A stretch of 64,000 bases of DNA from Agapetus fuscipes (lineage: Eukaryota > Arthropoda > Insecta > Trichoptera > Glossosomatidae), in contig OX637332.1 in the NCBI GenBank assembly GCA_951799405.1, forward strand, positions 10,111,001 through 10,175,000, read 5' to 3'. Within the stretch, counting starts at the first letter, position 1; each line of letters begins with the position of its first letter. The notes beneath the pieces were generated by a model. It was not told the origin of the DNA and did no database searches. It saw only the letters and a program-made list of their open reading frames with translations. Of the stretch, positions 47,378 through 58,069 are shown piece by piece. A program made the translations under genes and the position numbers.

Positions 47378-47917
47378 CTAATCTAATCTAAGTTGCAAAG
47401 ATATATCAACATTTAGGGCCTGCTGCACCAACCTCCAATCAAAATTTGATTTAAACATCAAATTTGATTGCACAATTCTGGTAAGGATCTCGGATATGTA
47501 TATTTCTCGGAAGTGGGCAATAATATTACAGAACAGGAAAGATGATGATGAGTTGATCATTTTTTTATAGCGCCGTTTCATGATGTAGTCACTACAAGGG
47601 CGCTGATGATATACATCAGCTGATTTATGTACATGCAACGAAATTTTAGATTTGTTAGGCGAAATCACACTTAATAATGATATTTGCCTGATAAGAGTTT
47701 GGTGCAACAGGCCCTTAAAGTTCATATTGAATGCATACCTACAAAAAGACACGTGTAAGTTCTCGCTTACAAATGCTGCATGTGTACCTACTTGCAATTC
47801 AAAAACCAAACCTCAAATGAACATAAGCCCAGCAACTTTTACCGACCTTCCCTGCAACAGGGGTGACATTGGCAAAGTGAACCATGTCTTTACAGCATGG
47901 GTGGTCAGCCTCATAAC
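47378..47917 (-). repeat. SINE A copy interrupted by the Harbinger-like MITE
   Basis: Reverse copy split at TTA by 47416-47714. Lost at its 5' end after CAGCCTCATA. Confidence 0.83.
47416..47714. mobile_element. 299-bp Harbinger-like MITE inserted in SINE A
   Basis: Inverted termini GGGCCTG(C/T)TGCACCAA flank it, with a TTA duplication (47413-47415 and 47715-47717). A 3-bp TTA duplication and GGGCCTGTTGCAC-type ends fit PIF/Harbinger MITEs. No coding capacity. Confidence 0.7.
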
Positions 47918-48003
47918 TAAAAAAATAGAATTAGAACAGCCTTAAAACTAAAAAAACAGAATTAGATTTTGAAAAGGAAATCATATTTAGTTCTATATTT
48001 CAA

Positions 48004-48130
48004 TAATCTAAGGTGGAGAGATACATAAAACAACTTGATTAATAAGATTTATACAAAATGCAAATGTTCACAACACGTGTAGGCTCACGCTCGCATATGC
48101 TGGTGCATGTGCACTTGCAAATAAAATAAC
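48004..48130 (-). repeat. SINE A 3' fragment, degenerate
   Basis: Tail and ACACGTGTAGGCTC region recognisable. Confidence 0.55.
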
Positions 48131-48190
48131 AATGAGTTGTTGAACCAACTAATTTAATTCTCTATTTCTAATTTTAAATCGTAAAAAAAA

Positions 48191-48305
48191 ACCGACTAAG
48201 CTACACATAAGACGAAACAGTCGCACGTGACATATGGAACGTAGGTATGTATTTTTACCAGTAAGCGGTCCGACCTTCCACTGCAGTTGAAGTGGAGGCT
48301 TCCTG
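48191..48305 (-). repeat. SINE B fragment, degenerate
   Basis: GACTAAGCTACACATAAG and the CACTGCAGTTGAAGTGG palindrome region. Confidence 0.6.
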
Positions 48306-48363
48306 TCATCCAAAATTCCAAAAAAACATCTAGCATAAACCTCAGTAATGTGAAAATCAACAC

Positions 48364-48551
48364 AAAAAGTTGCAAAGATATATTGACATATACAAGGCCC
48401 ACAAGTTAGTTCGTGCTTACACTTTTGCATGTATTCTTTCAAAATAAATCAAACCTCACATGAAAATAAACCTTGCAACTCTTGCTGCGTTTCTATGAAA
48501 CTGGGGTGGAATTGAAAAATTGCAGCCTCATGCCAACCTATTAGTCAAGGA
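48364..48551 (-). repeat. SINE A copy with internal deletion
   Basis: Reverse copy ending CCTATTAGTCAAGG. Confidence 0.75.
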
Positions 48552-48844
48552 ACATTGCAGTTAATGTCACCAGATACCAGCAGTGATGTACAAATGTGCA
48601 TTTGTTGGAATGTACGTGCACTCATTATATAACATTGATTGTGAAATAAACTGGCATGCCTAATTATTTCGTATTCGATTAATTACCAAAGCTTCATTGA
48701 TATTGAAATATAAACTTGTTTGTAAATATGTGATATAACTAATAATAATATGGGACAAATTCTATTGTAATGAGAATTTCGTGTAATTTTTGGATATATT
48801 TGAAATTATCTAACCACTACATAATACATGTATAGAATCCGTGT

Positions 48845-49410
48845 CACGACAAATCGGTGAAAGATAACTCATCCATGGACAAATCGGTCACACGACAGTT
48901 CGTCCATACGACTTTTTGGTCAAAGACATTTCTGTCACATTCAATATAGGTCCATAGACAGCTCCATCATAAAAAATTTGCTCTCTAAAAACCTTTGTAA
49001 TAATTTGTTTCTTTTTGTGATGTCGTCTGTGGACCTATATTGCTTGTGACCGAAATGTAGTTGACTGATTTGTCCATGGCCTTTAGGCGGGTAGTGTGTG
49101 ACTGATTTGTCCATGGCCTTTAGGCGGGTAGTGTGTGACTGATTTGTCCATGGCCTTTAGGCGGGTAGTGTGTGACTGATTTGTCCATGGCCTTTAGGCG
49201 GGTAGTGTGTGACTGATTTGTCCATGGCCTTTAGGCGGGTAGTGTGTGACTGATTTGTCCATGGCCTTTAGGCGGGTAGTGTGTGACTGATTTGTCCATG
49301 GCCTTTAGGCGGGTAGTGTGTGACTGATTTGTCCATGGCCTTTAGGCGGGTAGTGTGTGACTGATTTGTCCATGGCCTTTAGGCGGGTAGTGTGTGACTG
49401 ATTTGTCGTG
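48845..49410. mobile_element. Foldback element of the CACGACAAATC family carrying a 37-bp array (566 bp)
   Basis: Same ends as 840-1056 (CACGACAAATCGGT ... GACTGATTTGTCGTG). Expanded by nine tandem copies of a 37-bp unit near its right end. Confidence 0.65.
49062..49404 (+). repeat. Tandem array, 37 bp x 9, essentially perfect
   Basis: CTTTAGGCGG recurs at 49081, 49118, 49155, 49192, 49229, 49266, 49303, 49340 and 49377. I see no differences between full units, so expansion is recent or homogenised. Confidence 0.97.
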
Positions 49411-49423
49411 GATTGTACTATAA

Positions 49424-49650
49424 CTGTAACTGTAACTCTGTCGCCATTCCGCTAGGGTTGGCCAAAGCCTCTGCAGAGCTGCCTCCATTTCTTTCTCTCC
49501 TTACAAACCCCTTGTAATTCATTCATATCCATCACCTTTTTCATGCATTTTCCTCTTTTACGCTCGATTTGTATAACCTATTCTTTCATAATCTCCTCAA
49601 TCTGATCACTCCATACTTTTCTCGATCGGATTTCTCGTTGGATCCATAGA
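49424..49650 (-). mobile_element. LINE 3' fragment with (GTTACA)n-like tail
   Basis: The reverse strand encodes VWSDQIEEIMKE, then after an internal stop MKKVMDMNELQGVCKERKKW and a stop near 49450. The tail is AGTTACAGTTACAG. Same family as 46500-46723. Confidence 0.7.
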
Positions 49651-49654
49651 ATAA

Positions 49655-52600
49655 AGTACATGTATTCGTTTCATATTTATGCGATCGGAATGTAGCAGCT
49701 GATTCCTCTTTGGTCGCACACGTAGCAACAAATAATCATATTCAATGAGTTCCAATTATATTTGTACCATCATTTTACACTAATGTACAGTGAATTGAAG
49801 TGTACATTGCACACTGTAATTCTGCACATCAATTCAACTCTATACTCTCGTGTATCTATAAATTATCTACAGGAATATGAATGAGGCATTTATTTCTCAG
49901 AGGGATAAGAAATTGCTGCGGTATGAGAAATATTTTTTTGAAAATGCGAACTACACATCTAGAGATTTTCGAATAATTTACCTTTGGCAAACGACTTGTA
50001 AAATGAATGACATCACGGTGCCTGGATGAAGTTTTCCTTTAAACTTGTTTCCGTAATTAAAATTATTGGTAGAACGCTAACATGCTAACGTACTGTGAGT
50101 ACGAGGATGCGGGCTAAAGATCCGTCACATAAGTTGATCTAGCCTTACAGAAACTGGATTTTGCTTAAAAAATTGGCGCTGACTAGCAATTAACTAGCAT
50201 GCAGAGTGTGATTCACATAAAAACAGCGTTGACCAAAAAAACTTTGAAATTTATTGAAGGTAAGCTTAGCCTTCTAATGAAACGAAAACTCACCCTTTTT
50301 GAAGCAGGGGAAGCAGCCAGTGCTCTTATCGGTAAAAGAATGAAAAAAGATGTTTCACACTTTAACTTACACCCTCAAGGAATGACGTGACAAGAAGTCG
50401 CATACTATTTTTTTTTGTTAAAATCGAATAATTGTTCACGAAATATATTGAAATCCATCGTTAGGTGCGAGCATATTTCTTTACCTTTGATAATTATATT
50501 GAGTTATCGGCCCTTTAGAAGTGCATGTACTTTACCTAATCCACGCGCCTACTTTTGTTCGGGATCCAATTATAAAACAACACTCCCAAAGAAGCCATGT
50601 TTGAAGTCGATGTATGAGTATTATCCGAGGACCTGACCAAAGAATCACATTTCATGATAGCAACCGACTACATCAGCGTGAAGTTATTAAATTACATTAT
50701 TATTTTTTTTAAACCAATCCCTTGAAACTCCATCATAATTTTGAATGTTATTATTTTTGATTGAAGAAGGATGAAAATTGTTATTCAAAATTTCTTCACG
50801 TATTGTTTAAATTTTTTTTTCGATAGGCTGTTGTTTTTTGTGGGAGTTTTTTATTTTGTTCGTTTCGTTTAGAAATGCATAAATATCTTCAGTGTCGTTC
50901 TGATCTTAATGACAGAATGCAAGAGACTGATCAATTCACGGAAAACAACCGTAAAATTAGTTATTATTATTGTATTAAAGTACTAAATCTCACATCAGAT
51001 AGTGGATCACCTAGTTAGCTTTAAGTTAGAATTACGGTCGTTTGACATTTTGACAATTATATTAATTTTTTAAAACTGTCGCTGACGAAACGTCGAGAAT
51101 GATGTAAGTTCTCTCTAAACGGTTCGTTAAATATCCGATTTAAATTAAGTTTTAAAATTGTTCAGTTTTAAAAAACTAATATAATTGTCAGGGGATCACC
51201 TGTTTAATTTTTGCTAAAAAATACATCTTCAGTTATTTTTTATTTTTCGTCGTATATGTCATGTAGACTGTCGAATAACCTCAAAAGGCCTATGAAACCA
51301 GAAGTCTGGAATATCTGGGTGTGAGAGGTGCATCTGCATTAATCTGCGTAAACCCATCAAGCGAAATATATCACAGCCTCTTCGTTATGAATCCTTTATC
51401 TTTATCCCAGCCTACGTTATGAAGTGGATTAATTAAGAAACAAAAAAATGGAAACAGTGTGAAGTCTGAGAAGAATCAACTTTGGGAGTCATTATCGATG
51501 ATTGGAGATGAAGAATGCTGTTGATGCAGAAGAAATGTCCTCTCCTCCATTTTATTGTTTTTTTGGATGTTTATTATTATTGTTACATTTGTAATGATAC
51601 ACACACGTATACAAATTATAATATTATTGTTATAGTCGACGTTGCGCAGATAAGATAGCAGCCATACCTAAAATAAATTCGTTCTACGATAAGACATGAC
51701 CATTGTGAACTATTGATTAGCGAACACCAATAAATCAGATAGCGCATTAAAACAGCGACTCGTTGGTTTTGGGAAACAAGACTCTGTCTGCGTAAAAATT
51801 GCCAAAAATAAAACATTTGGTTTCGCACACAGTGTTGCTAAATATTGTTCAAGAACATCGATTCACAGACTTTCTTTCCAAATAAATGACGAATTTTTAG
51901 ATTTCCACTGACATCAAATAAAATCATCATAAATATTAGTTGTACATACATATGTTTTGAAAAATCCTCAATTAAATTTTTTGGTTTGATCTTCTTACAC
52001 CTTAATAATGATTCACTGCTATATTCGATAAATTGTACAACTGTGTTGTAAACAAATTATTGTTTTTGGGCTCTTTTGTAAACGACTATCTTATTTATTC
52101 CCCTTGAAATCCATTTTTTATGCAGGTATAGCAAAACGTAGGGTCAATGGAAAATTATGCAAGACAAGAAGATGAGCTCTGTAAAATACTCATAAGAACT
52201 TCTTGATGGGCCAAATCAAATCCTTGTGGGGTCCCAATGGATCACTTTTGAAAACAGTGCTTTAAAATGTAGATGATTATATATATATTTTTATGTACAC
52301 ATACAGGAGCTCGAATTTCTGTGGAGGTCAAATTTGATAAACGATTTTAAATATTTTTTCAAGTATATAACTATACATGAAAATCATTAATGACTGATTC
52401 ATTAGTTATATAACATTGTTACATTATTCATGAGAAATAATGAAATTTAAATTTTGTTCCAAGTGATAAAATTTATATCAGCTTTTACATAAGCCTTGGT
52501 TTTGACACTTTTATTTGTGGTCTCCGAAAAATAGCACATATAATTCATTAAAATGCTTTATAAATAAATATTTTAAAAACAAATGCGTCTTGCAAATGTT

Positions 52601-53480
52601 CTACATGTATGTGCTGTCATTTTTACAGATATATAAATCGACACAAACAGAGATTTACCATTTTACTTTTTCTCCTTGTAAGAATATTAAATTTCCTTTT
52701 GAATTGTAACTGAAAAAGTCCGACAATGATGATGTTTCAGGATCAGACTCATACTATTGTTTACTCCAATAATTTAAGTTGCAAGGGTTAATTTCGCAGA
52801 AAATGTTTTTAACCATGGTTTTTATTTCTTTCATTTCAGGTAAGCATCCACTTTTTTGTCTTCTCTATTCTTCATTTGGAAAACAAGAAACAACTTGTAA
52901 GTACCTTTACTGATTTTGCAAGACGACGATAACTTGTATGTTTATGAATTTTATGATTGTTATAACCATGGAGTTCAGATGTTATTAGTCAATGGTTATA
53001 ACTAATTATTGTAAGATTTGTTAACCTATACGATTATTAATAGATACATTAAGTTAAAGCTTAATTTAAAATTATAAATTCTCTATTCTTCTTCGCTGCT
53101 ATGTATTTTGTATAGTAAATATTTGCAAGTTCTTAATCCATTAAATGTATATTTCTTTTTACATCCATGAAAATGTTTGGCGTACAAATCTGTATTTCTT
53201 TTCAAATTACAATTGCTAAATAGTGCATTGTGAAAGGGTGGCATGGGTGGATAAAATTGTGTGAATGGGGAGTGCTTTTGAAAATACTAGGAAAACGACT
53301 TGAGAAAAGAAAAAGAGTGGGTGCTGTTAAGGACAAGTGTGGAAATAATACCTGCGAACGACAGTTTAGAATTGTGAAATTATATTGATATACATCTACT
53401 AAAGTAAAGCATAAAGTAAAGCAGGATCGTACATGATTGAGAAATGCATAATTTTACATAATGGAGACGAAAAAAAATAT
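49655..53480. other. Longest stretch without a recognised element
   Basis: About 3.8 kb of AT-rich sequence. A tiny SINE A tail-like word near 52770 and a GACGAAACGTCG word near 51085 are the only hints. No convincing ORF. Confidence 0.5.
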
Positions 53481-53743
53481 CTAGATCTAAATCTAAATCT
53501 AAATCTAAGCTGCAAAGATATGTATCATTTGAGATTCATATTAAATGCATTCCCACAAGCAGACATGCATAATTTCGCGCTTACACATGCTGCATGTGGA
53601 CCTACAATATAAAAACCCCAATCTCAAATGAACATAAGCCCTGCAACTCTTGCTGACCTTCCCTGAAGCAGGGGTGACATTGGCAAAGTGAACCATTTTT
53701 TACAGTATGGGTGGTCAGTCGCATACCAACCTATCAGTCAAGG
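53481..53743 (-). repeat. SINE A copy with expanded tail
   Basis: Full-length reverse copy whose tail is a perfect (ATCTAA)n run. Confidence 0.87.
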
Positions 53744-54583
53744 AGTAAAGTAAAATTCAAGCTTGAAGCGTATTTTAAAAATATTCCGTAATATTTATGA
53801 TGAAATATATTGAAATAATGAAATATAAACGACTGGTTCTGAGTATATACTGACGAGATATGGAGTTGAAGGAAGCCAGCAAGGATTCGAAGACGTGGAG
53901 GTGACTCTGTAAAGGCTGTGACTGTCGTGTGGCCGAATTAAGAAAAAAACAGACATGTTGTTCTTGACAACTTTATGTACTGGAAAACTTTTTGATATTT
54001 TGCGTGCTATAAGGCTTGGAGGTGATGCTGATGATGTATATTTTCTGTCATTAGAGACCCACTTCTAGCACGTACATGAAGTGATACAGTAATTTATTTA
54101 CTATGTGTGTTATGTAAGTGGCAGCTCTGAACAATCAGTAAACATTCTGTAATGAAGCGCGTATCGTCCCAAAATTCGTTATTAGTGAGGCTAATTATGA
54201 ATATTGATAACAATGACTAAGATTCCGATAATTTGTTTATGTAACGTGTCCACATTATTGTTTTATCTTGAAAGAATGCTGTAACGTGTGTGTGCACCGA
54301 GACTTATGAGCCGTTCAGACGAGGACAGCTCAGAAGGACAGTAGTGAAATTGTGTATGTTATACCAATGCGTCCTATGCACCTTGATTCCGCAAGCCCAT
54401 TTTGAGGCGAGTAAGGTGCTGCCCTTAGAACAAAAAAAAAATCTTGATCGATACGCGGTAAAGGCGGCCATTATAATATACTGTGCCTTTTAAACTGAAA
54501 GTTACAAAAAATAATTTTCACTATTATCTTTTGTCGAAATGAACCGTTTGCATTTCATAATTTCATTGGTGTTATGAAGATGC

Positions 54584-54878
54584 GTTTGGATGGCTTGACT
54601 CTGGCCAACATGTGTACACGCCGTATTCTTCAGTTCTTCGGACACGTTGTCCGTGGCAATAAGGATAGCCTGGAACGACTGGTTGTGATCGGTAACTTGG
54701 AGGGGAAGAGAGGAAGAGGTAGATCCCCCACACGATGGACCGATCAAGTGAAGACTGCAGCAGGCACCTCGGTAGTTGGAGCGTTGCGGGCAGCGCAGTC
54801 GAGGGAGAGCTGGAGAAGATTGGTTGCTTCCACAAGGGTCACAACCCTCAGTAATGAGGAATAGGATTAAGAAGAAGA
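54584..54878 (+). mobile_element. 5'-truncated RTE-like LINE copy, 295 bp, with 10-bp target duplication
   Basis: Flanked by exact ATGAAGATGC (54574-54583 and 54879-54888). It encodes a LINE C-terminus (RRILQFFGHVVRGNKDSLER, GKRGRGRSPTRWTDQVK) ending at 54864, followed by an AAGAAGAAG tail. The apparent start codon lies in the target duplication. Different family from 25919-29238. Confidence 0.87.
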
Positions 54879-54960
54879 ATGAAGATGCTCATTTTTGAGC
54901 ATTTCATATATTTAAAACAACTTTCTGCCTTAAGCAAAAATAAACTTACATTACTTGCAT

Positions 54961-55210
54961 TCCTTGACTTATAGATTGGTATGAGGCTGACCACCCTCAC
55001 TGTAAAAATGGTTCACTTTGCCAATGTCAACCCTGATTCAGGGAAGTTCGGCAAGATTTGCAGGGTGTTTGTTTATTTGAGATTTGGGTTTTTATATTGT
55101 AAGTCCACATGCGGCATGTTTCAGCGTGAACTTCTACGTGTCTGCTCGTGAGAATGCATATAATGTGAATCCCCAATTTTACATATCTTTGCAACTTAGA
55201 TTAGATTAGA
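54961..55210 (+). repeat. SINE A copy with 38-bp flanking direct repeats
   Basis: Full-length forward copy. Flanks 54923-54960 and 55211-55248 are the same TTCTGCCTTAAG..AATAAACT sequence with a few mismatches. Confidence 0.88.
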
Positions 55211-56329
55211 TTCTGCCTTAAGAAAAAATAAACTGATATTACTTACTTTTTGTCACTGTTTGGACACTTTAATTTTGCAATGTGTGTCAGCAACACTTTT
55301 AGGCAACCCACCGCACTTACCTGTTATTCTGCACCTGTACGTTGTCATCGCCCGTACAAGTGATTATACATTTATATAACTAGCAAGATCTTGTATTTCG
55401 TGTCAGATATTGTTAATTATATTGCATGCAAGCGTAACTAGCGCTGCGAAGGTTATCATTTTGTATGGTAAATAAACACCAAGCTGTGGGCAAAAACTCC
55501 TAGAAGATTTTTATAAATATTCATTATAATCGCACGATGTAGGAAGGAGTTCTACAAAACTGGAAATGTGCTCATACATCAGTTTCGAAGCGATAGATAT
55601 TATAAAGTATTTACAAATGTATTGAAAAAGAACATTATCGGAAGATTGACGTACAAAATATAAAACTTAAACTCCTTCCACCTACGCTACGTACAAAAAA
55701 GATAAAATACCTATTACTTCTTATATCTTTATTGTAATCATTATGTATATTTTAAAAAAGGCAGTGAGTTATTTTGCCATCCATCTCTAAATAGTTGTGA
55801 ATAAGAGCCGATTCATATCCTGGTAGTTATTGAGCAACTTGAGGGAAAAAGGCCCAAAAATTAATAAGGTTAAATTTGGTAAAGGATCTATGCTTTCGAC
55901 AATAATGAGCTAAAATAATCATGATTCTGGAACAGTTAGTTGCACTTAGCATTGTTGTTTAACACAAATATTGAACTAAATTAAATTTACGATTTCGCAA
56001 GGCGTGGTCACCCAAATTTAAAAACTTCAGCACTTTGGTCACGTAACCAGGTATTTGGAAATGTATCAGATTTTGCATCTCATTATTCAGGACAAGACAG
56101 ATAGCCCTGGAGGAAGGTGGACAACTTTCGACACCGTTTCGCCAGCCTACTTTAAAGTGAACAAATCTAAGTTGCACATTTAATACGTAACTTGCTACCA
56201 TTACAACACCTCTTCTTCTTCTTCAGCATTGCTTCATTGCAGTTCACACAAATTTAGTGCTCAAGTTACGGAGGCTGTGGAGGATACAGAGCTCATATTT
56301 ATTAACGAAAGGCTATCATCTTAGGCTAG

Positions 56330-56580
56330 TGGAACCTTTTTTATTTTTACAGAAAAAGGGAGCCGACCTTACGCCAACCTCTTCAATTGAAGTGGGGGTT
56401 TCCCAGCTCTTGAGGGGGCTGGTACTCATTTCTTGTGAAGGCTGAGTAAACCTTGTCAATATTTTATTTTAGGGTTTGAAATAAACACCAAAATGCGAAA
56501 TCATTTCTGACACCCTCGGTGGGATTCGAACCCGAGCTCACGGCATAAAGAACTCTACCCACTGAGCTATCGACTGGACA
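56330..56580 (-). repeat. SINE B copy
   Basis: Head and body intact (GGATTCGAACCCGAGCTCAC, CTGAGCTATCGACTGG). The tail is missing. Confidence 0.85.
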
Positions 56581-56889
56581 ATAAAATTGCTTATAATTTT
56601 TTTTGCGTATTGACATTGGGAAGATTCATTTTAGAATAATAATGTAAAAAAAATAAACTAAGTTTTTCTACACAAATTGATTAATTTATCAAGAGATCAT
56701 GGTGTGAAAACATTGAAAGCGCTCGAGAAATAAATCAATTCGTGAAGAAAAACTTTATTTAATTTTTTTACATTATCAATTTATTTTAGTTTAAAGTCAG
56801 ATTAAAAATATGGAAACTTAGAAATAGTCGCGGTGTAGTGTTATTTTCTATTGTTGAAAGCTATGGCTTCAGTGTGTGCTGCTCAGCAG

Positions 56890-57080
56890 GATTTTCTTGT
56901 AGTGGTTTCCCCCGGGGGCGCCGCAGGTAGAGGGGGGGGGGGCGCGCGCTGACGCCTACAGAGGCTTGACCGCGCAGTATCGTTCGTGCGGTCTCAGGCT
57001 GCACTCCCAGCGAGCGGTGGATCGCTGTCTGTCAGCTGAAGCTCATCCCCACTCGCACGCCAAACAAACGCAGTGAAACT
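56890..57080 (+). promoter_or_regulatory. GC-rich island, putative promoter of exon B transcript
   Basis: A sharp GC-rich block with a CCCCCGGGGGC core, a long G run and GCGCGC. It then runs into AT-rich sequence that carries the repeat leader of exon B. No TATA box is seen. Assigned by composition and position only. Confidence 0.42.
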
Positions 57081-57945
57081 CACCGAAACTTGGGACCACA
57101 TCAACCAAGTGAAACCTACAAAAAATTAAGTTGCATGTCAAAGTAGTGAAACGTATTTCATCACGAAAATTCAGGATATCAACGCAGTGAAAGTTACAAA
57201 AACTGGAATTGTATCAAACGAGTGAAACCTGTACAAAATTGGGATGATGTCAACATTCTGAAACTTTAAATATATTTTGATAAATAATTGGGATTCTTCC
57301 GTTGAAAGTGTGAAGAAAGTGAGTAAATAAACTGAACAGTGATGGATTTGATAAGTGACTCTTATATACGATAAATTAAGTAGGTATAGCGGCGTGTTGA
57401 TCAATTGAACATAGTGTCATCGTGTACTATGTACTGACTGTTTTTAATGATAACATACAAGGATTAGTGATTTAAATTTTCATTGAGCATAATAAACTGT
57501 TGATTCGGATTAACATATTGATAAATTAGACCATATTAAAAGAACATAAGTTTTTGTGATACGTTACATATTTTATACTAAGAACGCATTGAAAAAAATA
57601 TTGATTTGGTATCTTATACCCAAAGGGATTGATAAAACTGTTGATTAGTGTTTTGTGTACAAGGATTGATACATTGCAGCTGAAAGTGTAAATTAGGGTT
57701 TTGTGTAAACGGATTGAAAAAAAAAACTGTAGTTTTCTCTTTGGCTAAAAGGATTGATGAATTGAGGATAAAAGTGTTAATTGGGTTTTGCATGAAGGGA
57801 TTACACTAAGCTGTTGATTTGGGGTTTGTGTGAGGGGGTTGACTGCTTGGAGCTCCTCTGAGGGTTTCCATCTGAGGATAGTTGAGGAGTAGGCGTGCTT
57901 GGTGAGCTGGCAGTCCCCGTGAGATGGTCCAGGTGTGGTGAGGGT
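57072..57945 (+). promoter_or_regulatory. Putative long 5' leader of exon B with two sets of degenerate repeats
   Basis: AGTGAAA(C/G) recurs at 57072, 57108, 57145, 57186 and 57221 (spacing 35-41 bp), each followed by a variable ACAAAA-like stretch and ATCAA or a similar word. A second set from about 57540 to 57840 repeats a GGGTTTTGTGT-like word followed by AAGGATTGA every 40-50 bp. The first set is more similar between units. The arrangement parallels the leader of exon A, though the units differ. Confidence 0.42.
57923..57940 (+). other. Short upstream ORF before exon B
   Basis: ATG at 57923 opens a five-codon frame that stops with TGA at 57940, 5 bases before and out of frame with the proposed main ATG at 57946. 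If the leader is transcribed, this uORF could damp initiation at the main start. Confidence 0.35.
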
Positions 57946-58066
57946 ATGGAGTACCAGCCCGGAGTGCCTCTGGGTCCGCCCGCTCCCCCGCCTCCCCTGC
58001 CGCAGCCCCCCCTCCCCCACCCCGAGCAGTACCACCACTTCTGGAGGCAACAGGCGTACATCAATG
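57946..58066 (+). CDS. Candidate alternative first coding exon B of the same unidentified gene (partial)
   Basis: An open frame starts at ATG 57946 and encodes about 40 residues. A proline/leucine-rich run is followed by a His/Tyr/Phe/Trp/Gln-rich segment, the same order of composition as exon A at 31170-31506. The proposed donor is G|GTCAGT (GT at 58067). It leaves one unpaired base, a G, exactly as the exon A donor does, so both could splice to one acceptor. A less attractive donor at 58071 also exists. A 5-codon upstream ORF (57923-57940) ends 5 bases before the start. A GC-rich island (56890-57080) and a long leader of degenerate repeats lie upstream. No domain is visible and the gene is not recognised. 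A second first exon of the same locus is my favoured reading; an independent gene or a non-coding open frame are alternatives. Confidence 0.45.
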
Positions 58067-58069
58067 GTC

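Noticed and set aside
49062..49404. CRISPR-like array
   Set aside because: Units are contiguous identical 37-mers with no unique spacers, in a eukaryotic transposable element.
50199..50390. 63-codon basic ORF
   Set aside because: Lacks any recognised motif or regulatory context; weak SINE-like words nearby could not be confirmed.
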